From NCBI GenBank assembly GCA_014529385.2, contig CM043968.1:27173013-27237012 (forward strand): a stretch of 64,000 bases of DNA, given 5' to 3'. Origin of the DNA: Adiantum capillus-veneris (Eukaryota > Streptophyta > Polypodiopsida > Polypodiales > Pteridaceae). Below are positions 54,514-64,000 of the stretch, piece after piece. Every line of letters starts with the position of its first letter. Positions within the stretch are counted from its first letter, which is position 1. Below the pieces are notes generated by a model that saw only the letters and a program-made list of their open reading frames with translations, was not told where the DNA came from and did not search any database. Both the position numbers and the translations under genes were made by a program.

Positions 54514-55205
54514 GCAGCTCATCATCAAGGACTTGTGTTGTCTTTACTAGACCACCGCATTTGGCATACATATCCACTAAAGCATTGCCAAACACGGTTC
54601 CCTTCCCCAACATATCCTATTTCATGATATCATCGTATACTTTCTCTCCTATTTCAAGTGGTTGAATGCTAAAACAATCTTTTAGAAGCGACACATAGGT
54701 GACTACATCAAGCTGTTTTGAATTGCAATGCGTCCGTGCATAGCAATTCAAAGCATCTTGATCTTTGCCATGTTGGGCATACCCCCCAATCAGTGCAGAC
54801 CACATCACAATTAGGAAGCTCCTCGAACAGCTTTTATTAGAGCACCACATATCGTATACATATCAACTATTATGTTTCCAAGTGTAGTAATTTTTTCCTA
54901 GCAATCCTTGTCTGGAAATCTATTCATGAACTTGTTCCCTCAAGTCGATGTCATCTACATTGCCACATGCTTTTAATTAGCTAGAAAAAGTCACTCTATT
55001 CAAGGAGAATCTCTTTCTCTGCATCCATTCTAAACAGATTAAAGCATTGATCCTGGCCAATTTGGGCACATCCTACTAGAAGTGCATTCCAAAAGATTAC
55101 ATTTTGTCATCGAAAGATTTAGGTGCTTTGCCAAGGGCATGGCAATTGGCATGCATATCAACACACAAAAGTGTCCAACACTACATCACTTCCAAGTAGC
55201 TCTTA
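54511..55205 (-). pseudogene. PLS-type pentatricopeptide repeat (PPR) pseudogene
   Basis: Several PPR-like motifs run in order on the minus strand. They are VDMHANCHALGKAPKSFDD (about 55170), LKACGNVDDIDLREQVHE (about 54960), IVDMYTICGALIKA (about 54870), VMWSALIGGYAQHGKDQDAL (about 54800), TYVSLLKDCFSIQPLEIGEK (about 54690) and NALVDMYAKCGGL (about 54570). These are typical land-plant PLS-class organelle RNA-binding proteins. Stops and frameshifts are frequent (for example after IMK near 54617), and the 3' part is replaced by the CT microsatellite. No E or DYW tail is visible. Confidence 0.82.
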
Positions 55206-55208
55206 TGG

Positions 55209-55620
55209 ATAGTTGCATATGCCTCTGAAACACCTCATCATGATTGTTGTAAAATGTTTTTATGGTAAACAATATATAATAGTATAAAATTAAAACCTTA
55301 CATCACACGACCTCCTCCCTAATTTGTACACCAACTATGGACAGGCTGCTTCTAGAGATCTGAATATTGTTTTTGCTTTTGCTCTCCCTTGACTGCTAAA
55401 GTACATAAGACTATAGTTGCCTATGCCTCTAAGACACCTTAGCATAATTGGTGTGAGATTCTTTTCTGGCAGACAACATATAATAGTATAAAATTAAAAC
55501 CTTACATCACACAGCCTCCTCCCTAATTTGTACACCAACTATGAACATGCTGCTTCTAAAGATCTGAATATTAATTAAATTGCTTTTTCTCTCCCTTGAC
55601 TACTAGAGCATAGAGGACTA
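55209..55620. repeat. 204-bp tandem duplication
   Basis: Unit 1 (55209-55412) and unit 2 (55413-about 55620) both begin atagttgc(a/c)tatgcctct and share long blocks such as atataatagtataaaatta and cacctcctccctaatttgta-type text, with some divergence. Non-coding. Confidence 0.9.
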
Positions 55621-56150
55621 GCAACCTTTGGAGGCAACAACCCCTTTTCCCTCCATCTGTAACGGCTCCTTCCCATACCATATGGCCATCTCTAAAACAT
55701 GTTTCTCATGAAATTCATCATTCAAAAAACTACAACAAGAGAAATGCTTCATGTCAAACTCACAAATGGTGTAGACAGTAGCTTATGCTTGAAACATTTC
55801 CATGCATTCATACTATCCCTTTGGAATATCCTTTGGAACATCTAATGTGCATTTTACACCTTGTAGTTCACAAAACCATTCAATATTGATTTTGACCGTA
55901 CACACAAGAATAAGTTTAAGTCAAGGCTTCTCTGCACAGTGCACACTGCCCTCTTGGCCCTCATACCTCCACTCTATGCCAAGTCTCTCCTCCCTCTTTG
56001 TTTCTGACCTCCCTTCCCCTACGACTTCAAACTCTCAATTGATTGATACCCTCTCTTTATGGAAAAAATACTAAGCATGATATTCAATCGAAATACACAC
56101 AAGATCAATATCTAAAATATGTTTTTGTTATTCTTTAGCATCACAATGAA
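55621..56150. other. Unannotated interval
   Basis: No supported gene or repeat; only weak chance ORFs. Confidence 0.35.
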
Positions 56151-56156
56151 CCTTGA

Positions 56157-58790
56157 ATGGTTTCCTTCAACGAGCTTCTGGAAAAAGGTCTAGTACAACC
56201 AAGTACTTTGCCTTACTGCTCTCTACTCTTAATAGTGCTAAAGAAAGATGGCAGGTTTTGAATGTGCTTAGACTAATGATCTCTAAACAAGATCCCTATC
56301 AAGAATAACTTTTTGATTCCTCAGATTGATGATATTTGTGATAAATTCCAAGGTGCAAGCATCTTTAGTCGCATTGACTTAAAGAGCAAGTATCATCAGA
56401 CATGCATAGCCCCTGAGGATGTCCATAAGACTGTCTTTCGCATAACCTTTGGACTTAATGAATTTTTGGTAATGCCTTTTGGCTTGACCAATGCTCCTAC
56501 CACATTCAATCAATGATGGTTAGAATTTTCAGCCCACACCGAGCTTTTACAGTAGTGTTCTTTGATGACATACTCATCTTTTCAAAGATTGTCGAAAGCA
56601 CTTGGACATAGTGTTTCAGGAATTGCAAAAGCATAAGTTGCATGTGAATGCAAAAAAGAGTGTGTTCTTTCTCACTGAGATACTCTATCTTGGCCATATA
56701 CTCTCACACAACCAAGTATGGATCCCGCAAAGATTTAGGTGGTACAAGATTGGCCCACTTCCACTACATTACATGATGCACGTAACTTTTTGGGATTGTG
56801 TTCCTATTATGGGAGGTTTATCCAAGGCTTCGCTCAAGTAGTAGGACCACTCCATAACATAATAAGGAAGAAAATCCCTTTCAAATAGGGATTGAGACAA
56901 CAAGGTGCCTTTGATAGGCTAAAGTATCTATTAAACAATGGACCTATTTTGATAGTACCAGATTTAGGGAAACCATTCGAGGTTCATTGCGATGCTTTAG
57001 GTGATTTCATCGGTGCAGTACTTAACCAAGAAGCCCATACAATGGCTTATGAAAGTAGAAAGCTTAAGGATGCAAAATTGCATGCCTCAATCTACGAGAA
57101 GGAACTTATGGCTATGATTCACGTCTTGTCTACCTGGAAGCATTATGTTCTAGGCGCGGATTTTGTGACCAAAGCCGATCATCAGAGTTCGCGGTATTTC
57201 CTTATGCAACGGAGATTATCAAAAAGAAAATGAGATAGAATAACTTTTTATCCATGTATCACTTCCACATCCTTCATATGGATGGGAGTAAGAATGTGGT
57301 TGCAGATGCATTGTCTAGACGGCCTAGGGTGAAGGCAGGTACTTCTATATATCACCAAGAATTGGAATCACTTCCAAATTTGTATCCAAATGACCTCGAC
57401 TTCTCCTCCATTTGGAGCAAGACAAAATGGAGAGAATGAATATCCCTATTCCATTCGAGATGGTTATCTCTATCACCACTAAGCAATTTGTGTGGCGGTG
57501 CCATTGAGGAAGAAATCATGGAAGAAGCCCATGCTTCACCCTATGCGGGTCATTAGGAAATTCTCCCTATGACTTTAGCATTGGAAAGCTAGTTCTTTTG
57601 GCCAAGCCTTAGAGCAGACATTGATCAATATGTCAGGGAATGTTTGGTTTTCCAAAAGGTAAAGTAGGATCGGCATAATACGCTTGGATTACTCCAACCT
57701 TTGTCTATGCTTGATCAACCCTAGGAGATTTGCCATGCATTTTATTATGGAACTCAGACTGGAAATGATGCGATAGGGACCATAGTGGACAGATTTAGCA
57801 AGCAAGCTCACTTTATTAGAGTCAAGAAAACGATCAAAGCGGACCATATGGATGGGAATTTCCTAGCACAGATCTTTAAGCATCATGGAATGCCCAAGTC
57901 TATTGCGAGTGATCAAGATCCTCGCATGACAGGAAAATTTTGGCGTGCCTTATTTGATAACCTTGGCACAAAGTTAAATTTTTCTTTTGCATACCATCCT
58001 CAAACAGATGGGCAAAGTGAGATTGTTAATTCCACAATATTGGATATGCTGAAATCTTATGTGTCACAAAGACAGTCTGACTGGGAGAAGTATTTTTCCC
58101 TTGTCGAGTACGTGTATAACAATACCATACATGCGTCCCCCACGGGGAAAGCACCTTTTGAGATTCTTTATGGTAAGCCTTTTCTTCCACCGATCCTTGT
58201 CACTAAGGATAAGATTTTTTGAGATTTGGACACGGCCTACGGGCAAGTTAAGATGCAATTTTGCGCTCTCAAGAAAAACATAAGAAAGCTACAGACAAGC
58301 ACATAAGGAATCTGGACTTAACAATCGGTCAATTAGTCTTACTCAAGTTTGAGAAGACAAGATTAAAGAAACAAGTGACTCATAGAGGAAAAGTGGTAAA
58401 ACTTTCCAATCATTATTATGGGCTGTTTAAGATAATTGACCAAGTGAACGATGTGACTCCGATTAGATCTACCATCTAATTGGAAGATCCACCATGCTTT
58501 CCATGGTAGTTTACTCCGGCCATATGTGGAACCGCCTCAAGTCAGCCTATTGATGAGGAACCTCCTAAGTTTGAGGAAATGGAAGAAATACTCCACCGGA
58601 GCAAATCATTCATCAATAGGTGCGGCCACTCAAGTCGGAGAAGATTACACGGAAGTATTTGGAAAAGTTCAAGAATTATTCTACTTTGGATGCTCAGTGA
58701 ATGACCGCGCAAGAATTAGCATCTTATCCCAAAATTATGGAAGGATATGTACACGCACTACATTTGAGGACAACTGTCTAGAAGCCAAAG
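56157..58790 (+). pseudogene. Chromovirus pol fragment C (RT, RNase H, integrase, chromodomain)
   Basis: It is 5'-truncated. RT starts inside the fingers (LLEKGLVQPSTLPYCS), with FSRIDLKSKYHQTCI, MPFGLTNAPTTFNQ and FFDDILIFS around 56560. RNase H follows (FEVHCDALGDFIGAVL, ASIYEKELMAMIHVLSTWKHYV, KNVVADALSRRP), then integrase with PDQDPR-like SDQDPRMTGKFWRALFD and HPQTDGQSEIVN (57.9-58.05 kb). The tail ends in a chromodomain-like segment (about 58590-58720, including SEKITRKYLEKFKNYSTLDAQ). Frameshifts and stops are many; the H2C2 module near 57520-57670 is heavily decayed. There is no LTR to the left. Confidence 0.88.
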
Positions 58791-59394
58791 GGATGTTGCT
58801 GAATGGATTGTTTTCATTTTTCTTTTAATTGACTTCTTTTTAGTGAAATTAGCAAATTTAAATGTGTGCACTTGAATCGTAAGGTTAGGAACTATAAATC
58901 TACTGGAATCATTAAAAGCCATCAGCAATTGGCAACCTTGATGTGTCATATGATGGGTGATATAAGCATTCCAAAGGGATTGTACTGTTAGTTCGGTAGG
59001 AGGGATCAGGAACGAATATTCCTTATGTGTCACGTGATGGGTGATAGGAGCATCGAAAAGGGAATATTCCTTTGGTCTGGCAAAAGGAGTAAACACGAAG
59101 ACGCAAGCACAAGAATAAAGATGGGTTTCGAGAATCTTTTTCTAAAAGGGGAATACTTTTACGTATTTTTTAGAAAAATTAGATGCCTTCCAACAAGCAA
59201 TCTATGTTTGCATTGCATCTGTACCTGAGAACTGTATCCGGGGATTCCTGGAATGTGATTGCATAGAATCAATTTTCAGCTTACTCACTTTTATTGAGTT
59301 TTGTCCAGATTCACATTTTTTTAAAACAAGTGACCGACTGCCCACTTATTACCCCCTTAAATTGAAGCAAGGATTTATTAAAAAAACACAGCAC
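58791..59394. other. Interval between fragments C and D
   Basis: No coding sequence. A short direct repeat lies about 83 bp apart (atgtgtca(t/c)(a/g)tgatgggtgata at 58941 and 59024). It may be decayed 3' LTR of fragment C. Confidence 0.35.
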
Positions 59395-60790
59395 TGCTAG
59401 TCACAGGTTGCTCGTCAATCCTAAGAAAAATGAATTCTTCTTGGAAAAGATCCACTTTCTAGCACTTTTAAGTTGGTAGTGCTGCACTTTTAAGTTGGAA
59501 GCACTACCTGCTATTGTCCAAATAGATCATCACACCTTGCGATAATTTTTGACACAATCAAAGTTATTGGAAAAGCATATGCAATGGGCGGACATTCTCT
59601 CTATGTTCCACTTTCAAATTGTGCAACTGGAAGGCAAGAAGAATGTTATGGTTGATGTGTTATCAAGAAAGCTACAAATTTTAGCTGTGCCAATCCCTTA
59701 TCATCATGAGCTTGATGACATGAAGGAATGTTATACTACTAATAAAGATTTTGCAAAGACCCTTGAACAGTTGCAAGATGGACAACACCATGACCACTAT
59801 CTCCTCGGGGGCGTTCTTATGATGATGCGTGGTTGACTATGTGTCACTCGGCCATTGCAACATAAGGTTATGGTAGAAAGTCCAGGCCCATTTTATTCCT
59901 ATCAAGAAGAAGATAAAATCTGATCAAATGGTAGGATTGTTTATGCACAATGTGTTCAAGTACCATGGTATGCTTTGATCCTGATCCTCATATGACGAGC
60001 CTATTTTGGAGAGTCTTGTTTGAAAATATGGGCACTATGCTCAAGTTTTTCTCTTCATGTCATCCACAAACTGATGGACAGTCAGAGGCCAATTCTATTG
60101 TCTTAGATCTGTTGAAATGTTATGTGTCAAATAATAAGGGCAAGTGGGAATAGTATTTACCCATGCTTGAGTATGCATATAACAATACGGTGCATTCTTC
60201 AAGAGGCAAGGCACCTTTTAAAATTGTTCAGGGTGGTAGGTTCTTCCCATTTTTCGTACAAAGGATGAGATTTTTGAAGCAGATCGATATGTAGAGAACA
60301 TGGATGAAATGTACAAGAAAATCAAGCTTGCCTTGGATAAGACTCACGCAAAGCAAAAAAAGGTTGTTGATCATCACCGACGTGAATTGTTGTTTTCACC
60401 TGGTGATTGGGTTCTTTTGTGGTTTGAAAAGGCAAGGTTAAAGAAGATGAAGGACAAGGAAAGGTTGTTTCCCAAGCTTAGCATGCGTTATTATGGGCCT
60501 TTTCAAGTACTTGATACGATCAACGATGTGGCATATAGATTGAAATTGCCTGACACTTGGGAAATTCACAATGCGTTCCATGTGAGTCTTCTAAGACCCT
60601 TTGTGGATGATGTGCCAGAAGACATGCCAAATAAAGATCAACCAAAATTTGAGAAACTTGATGAAATCTTGGTAATTGAACAGATTTTGGTACATAAGGA
60701 AAGAAAAGTTAAGGGATAAGTTGCAAGACATTATTTGGTGAAATTCAGGAACTATCCACCTATGGATGCAAAGTGGATGGAAGTGTAAGG
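59395..60790 (+). pseudogene. Chromovirus pol fragment D (RT end, RNase H end, integrase, chromodomain)
   Basis: It opens with the end of RT (RLLVNPKKNEFFLEKIHF), then jumps to RNase H (HMQWADILSMFHFQIVQLEGKKNV), skipping most of that domain. The integrase lacks its N-terminal part and resumes with a PDPHMTSLFWRVLFEN-like segment and HPQTDGQSE (60060). The C-terminal part is well preserved (FSPGDWVLLWFEKARLKKMK, YYGPFQVLDTINDVAYRLKLP, HNAFHVSLLRPF), with a chromodomain (LDEILVIEQILVHKERK, HYLVKFRNYPPMDAKWM) split by a TAA at about 60717. Deletions and stops make it a relic. It resembles fragments C and element B but is not identical to either. Confidence 0.88.
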
Positions 60791-60908
60791 TGCAGCCGAA
60801 GTGAATGTTGATAGTGCTAGAATGAGTGCTCCGAACTTTGTTCAAGGGTTCCTTTTACTTACGGAAGGGAGAGCTTTCCATTCTTCTTAGAGGAGACTGC
60901 AAGTGCAA
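60791..60908 (+). other. 3' tail of fragment D
   Basis: Short non-coding tail before the LTR of element E. No LTR of fragment D was recognised. Confidence 0.4.
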
Positions 60909-61962
60909 TGATTACAAACAAAGTGAATGCAACTATGAATGAGAGTATTAAGAGAGAGAGAGAGAGAGAAAGAGATACGACACTAGATGGTTCTCAAACC
61001 CTCCTCGAAGGGTCCCCCCTCTCTATGGCAAGAGAGGTCTATGCTATAGATTGCACAAATCTGGTACAATGGTCTAAATGTTGTGGTACTTGATGACAAC
61101 GATCTCGACGACGATGGAGACTATGACGATGACGGCGATGGTGTCGTCTTCAAGTTCGGGATCTGCGACAATGGCGATGAAGGTGTCGTCGTCAAGATAG
61201 GGACTACGATGACAAAGGCGAAGGTATCCTTGTCAAGATAGGGATCTGCGATGACGATGACGATGACGATGTCGACGACGATCGTGTCAAGGCTAAAACC
61301 TGAAAATGCTAGATACTCTGCTAGGGGGATCTACTGTTGTGGCGGTATCACGGCCTGAGACTAGAATTGCTTCGCTGGACTAGGGCTAAACTGAAAAAAT
61401 GTTGCTGAAATCTAAAAATGCTAGGTTGATATGGTACTAGATGGGGAATTTGGCAAGGATCTGCAACTAGAGGATGCGGGTTTTAGTGAGGCTAAGGCTC
61501 AAAACTAAAAACGCTCGTGGTAGTGGCTGAAAACGCTGATCTTCTTCTTCTTGAGAAAATGCTAGGGCTCCTGGTGAGGTGATGCCTCTAACTGCTGGGT
61601 GTCTCTCTTGTGTCCCTGTTTCTTCTACTTCTACTGAGTGCCCAATGGTTTCTTTTATAGTTCTTTAGCAAATTGCCCTACCTACTTTTCCAACAAAATT
61701 CACTTATTAATAAATTAGTGAAAAATGTGTACTTTGACAAAAGGTTCTATGCTCTGAAAAATGCTCATGATGGGTATTGAATGTCATGCTAATGATCCTT
61801 CTTTGTGAAACCAGAGGATATGCAACTACTCTAAGTGCATGGACATGCACGGTCTGCGCACATGCTCACAAATGGTGGTAGAACACTTCCTAGACTAACT
61901 TGAACCCAAGACCTGGAATAGCTTGTCCACATGCACATAGGGTTTTAGATGTGCACGTGACA
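60909..61962 (-). mobile_element. 3' LTR of minus-strand gypsy element E
   Basis: On the minus strand it starts TGTCACGTGCACATC right after a polypurine tract and probably ends ...TTTGTAATCA at 60909. It contains a GAC/GAT-rich array (61090-61285) and a (GA)n tract near 60955. The 5' partner lies outside the window, so the left end is inferred. Confidence 0.65.
61085..61285. repeat. GAC/GAT-rich minisatellite in LTR
   Basis: Runs such as gacgatgacgatgacgatg with longer repeated phrases (gtcgtcaagatagggatctgcgatga type, near 61185 and 61230). Confidence 0.85.
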
Positions 61963-61977
61963 TCTCCTCCTTTTTAA
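61963..61977 (-). promoter_or_regulatory. Element E polypurine tract
   Basis: On the minus strand TTTAAAAAGGAGGAGA precedes TGTCACG directly. Confidence 0.85.
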
Positions 61978-62324
61978 AGTGAGGTAATAGTACCGAGTTG
62001 TATGGCGTGGAGGAAGTGTGCCAACAACTCCAAGAATCTTGGGAAGAACTCTTCATCAACCCACTCTAATGTGTGGGTCGTGCGATACTTGAACTTCATG
62101 AAGGTCTGTAATGCTTGCTTCTTTGGGTTGTGTCGAAAGTGACACAAAATGATTTGTTGCGGCTTCAATGCTCCAACTTTGGCTATGGTCGTGGGTCCAC
62201 CTTCTTCAAGAATCTTCGAGGAGGAAAATTCCTGAAACCATTTCCAACACAAAAACATAAATATACCCATTCCATGTAGAGTAACTGAAAAAATATTATT
62301 CTCCCTAAATAAATGTGTATACAA
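61974..62324 (-). pseudogene. Element E C-terminal tail, possibly chromodomain-like
   Basis: A minus-strand open stretch has KILEEGGPTTIAKVGAL and then QTFMKFKYRTTHTLEWVDEEFF, ending just before the polypurine tract. The 'KFKY...LEWV' spacing and position suggest the end of an integrase with a chromodomain, but the match is loose. The RT and integrase that should precede it are not visible between here and the protease, so they have been lost. Confidence 0.4.
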
Positions 62325-62860
62325 TGCAGATGAACAAAGTGACGGAGTGCCAAATCATTTACCAAACACACGCAAAAAGTAAGATCAAAACTTGACTTTT
62401 AGACGTAAACCTATGAACTGTGGCAAATCACAACGGAAATACTGATGCTTGATGAACAATCTTACTCGTGCTCTTTATGAGACTTTGTCATGCCAAGGAA
62501 GAAACATATAAAAGCGATTGACAAAACGGACAATCGAGAAACAATGTGAATTCCTTGAATGCAAACTTTTTTTCTTTTTGAGAGTGATCCGCATACATCT
62601 GTGCTCATCCGTGAGTGAATCATGTGCAACATACAATACGGCATGCCTATGAAAAGGGAGCACATAAAGACGGTGATGAAAATACAAGAAACTGTCACGA
62701 ATAAGAAACTCAAACAATGCACGATGGCTAATCATGTGAACACACAATATTTCCTCAGTGGGTTCTTTGGACCTCGACTCAAGAGCCAAGATCAGTCATG
62801 TGTGACTAATCGTATCTGCAATGAGGTTAGCTTCACTAGAAACATCATCATTCAAATCCA
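62325..62860 (-). other. Element E interior without recognisable pol
   Basis: Only weak minus-strand open stretches (ALESRSKEPTEEILC near 62780). The expected RT, RNase H and integrase are missing, so the element is internally deleted or non-autonomous. Confidence 0.5.
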
Positions 62861-63330
62861 TCATCCTTGCGAAAAATATGTATCGTGCTTCGGAGAAGAA
62901 AGGACCGAGAGAGTCTCCTTCTCATGTTTCTTTTCAAGCTTTACATGCACATGAGAAATGAGAGGTAAAGAATGAAGACTCTCCTCACCACGAACGATCA
63001 TGGGAGAGTCACTTTTGGCATTTGGAGTGAGTGTATTGTCTACCCAATCAATGAGAGGGTTATGTTCATGAAACCATCGAATGCCCAAAATCATATCGCA
63101 TTCTAAGAGAGAAGACACAACAAATCTTCTATGGAAGGAAGCTTGCTGAACGGTGAATAACACAGCAAGGCACTCTCGTGTAATGAGAGAGTCCATACTG
63201 GGAGCGAAGCTCGACACCTCGAGAGGAGTTTTCTGGCTAACCTCCAAGCGGGCTCTTTCTACAAGAGAGTCACTAATCACATCATGCATACTGTCTGAAT
63301 CAAACAATAACGTTGGTCCTTCAGATCACC
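62861..63330 (-). pseudogene. Element E aspartic protease
   Basis: A retropepsin-like domain starts with FDSDSMHDVIS, where the family has D-S-G; Gly is changed to Asp. It continues to CDMILGIRWFHEHNPLIDW, the usual ILG segment, at about 63050. It processes Gag-Pol in the family; with this change it would be inactive. It is in one open frame of about 148 codons. Confidence 0.85.
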
Positions 63331-63463
63331 ATAACAGTTAAAGAGAGACTCATCAATGGTGGGTGTGTCAAAAGACACGTGGAGAATCAGTGTGGTTCAC
63401 TAAAGTGCTTGTGGTGGTTGTTGGTGTTGTGGATTCTTTAGGTTTGTCGGATGATTTCTTAGA

Positions 63464-63505
63464 ACAATCTCTTTTCATATGACCTTTAGTGTGATATTCA
63501 AAACA
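63464..63505 (-). pseudogene. gag: Element E Gag zinc knuckle, one Cys lost
   Basis: CFEYHTKGHMKRDC on the minus strand fits C-x2-C-x4-H-x4-C except that the second Cys is Tyr (TGT to TAT). Confidence 0.8.
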
Positions 63506-63519
63506 TCTTTTGTCTTTGT

Positions 63520-64000
63520 GCATATTCAGCTCGTTCTTCAAGAGTTAACCAACCTCCTGAAATTTCTTTTGCAGATTTTTCATCAACCGTCACCTTAGGG
63601 TTTTCTTGACTTTTAGCTTTTTCTTTTCCCTTAGGTTCATTGTGAGAATTTTGTGCTTGAGAAATAGAGAAAGATTGATTAGGAGAATTACCGTTGTTCT
63701 TACCATTCTATGAAGTTTGAGAATTTTGAGTGATACTGCGAGAAGACTTGTTCTCCTTAGGCGTACCTTTATTGTGCTTCATCTCTTGTGCGAGATCAAT
63801 CGCTACCGCCTTGTTGAGATCTATTGAGTCAAGGACTTCAACATCGAACTGGATATACTCATCCAACCTGAAAAGGAATGCCTCTTTGCGCTCATCATCC
63901 AATTTGCGTAATTGGGTGTTGAGCTGCAAAACACGGTTAGAGAAAGACATAAATGGCATACCATTTTTCTTGAGATTGCGTCAATCTTTTTTCAACCGCG
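63520..64000 (-). pseudogene. gag: Element E Gag, running off the window
   Basis: The block 63708-63959 (LNTQLRKLDDERKEAFLFRLDEYIQFDVEVLD, split for length) is the C-terminal part of a gypsy Gag capsid domain. It is followed by a basic Ser/Asn/Gln-rich linker to the zinc knuckle with a stop at 63708. The N-terminal part lies beyond 64000. Confidence 0.7.

Noticed and set aside
54425-54613. Glu-Arg repeat tail on the PPR protein
   Set aside because: It is the CT microsatellite read on the minus strand; only the part before it is PPR.

Overview
The window looks like nuclear DNA from a land plant with a large, repeat-rich genome. It is AT-rich and carries Ty3/gypsy and Ty1/copia LTR retrotransposons, foldback DNA transposons, long (CT)n and (CA)n microsatellites, and decayed pieces of plant nuclear genes: an F-box gene, a PLS-type PPR gene and a centromeric-type histone H3. 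There is no prokaryotic gene organisation. The style of the PPR and F-box remnants suggests a fern, but this is a weak inference from memory. I see no gene that is clearly intact and functional; nearly every coding stretch has stops or frameshifts.

Region by region. 1-20.8 kb: two diverged copies of a giant non-chromoviral gypsy family (element A). Copy A1 enters from the left with a long 3' ORF ('ORF3', 324-4219, split by a foldback MITE), a polypurine tract and an LTR from 4272. Copy A2 runs leader, gag, protease, RT, RNase H, integrase, a second retropepsin-like domain, a second leader (split by a TTAA-flanked DNA transposon), ORF3 again (15.7-19.1 kb), and two LTR sequences (19.1-20.8 kb). 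20.8-24 kb: a microsatellite, a cluster of small inverted-repeat units, a 444-bp MITE and exon-like ORFs of an unrecognised gene. That gene is interrupted at 23965 by a structurally complete minus-strand copia element (copia-1, 23966-29564, 5-bp target duplication AGACG). 29.6-31.9 kb: a minus-strand, intron-containing, transposase-like pseudogene. 31.9-50.0 kb: a gypsy chromovirus (element B) whose gag is split by a second copia element (copia-2, 32678-43428, target duplication CACCG). About 7 kb of copia-2's interior has been replaced by other DNA, including a rearranged F-box pseudogene. 50.4-50.8 kb: a minus-strand, intronless CENH3-like histone pseudogene. 51-56 kb: microsatellites, hairpin repeats and a PPR pseudogene. 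56.1-60.8 kb: two decayed chromovirus pol fragments (C and D). 60.9-64 kb: a minus-strand gypsy element (E) with 3' LTR, chromodomain-like tail, protease, zinc knuckle and the start of gag.

The most interesting part is element A. Its downstream ORF3 is conserved in domain order between two strongly diverged copies. ORF3 has its own leader, and that leader is paralogous to the gag leader. Both leaders carry a pair of near-palindromes exactly 295 bp apart, once an inserted transposon is discounted. In the other copy the palindrome has a different sequence but sits at a similar distance from the ORF3 start, and that copy's LTR carries a matching half-site. The integrase has two H2C2 zinc-binding modules, and a second retropepsin-like domain follows pol. 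This architecture, with the covarying palindromes, is my best candidate for an undescribed system.
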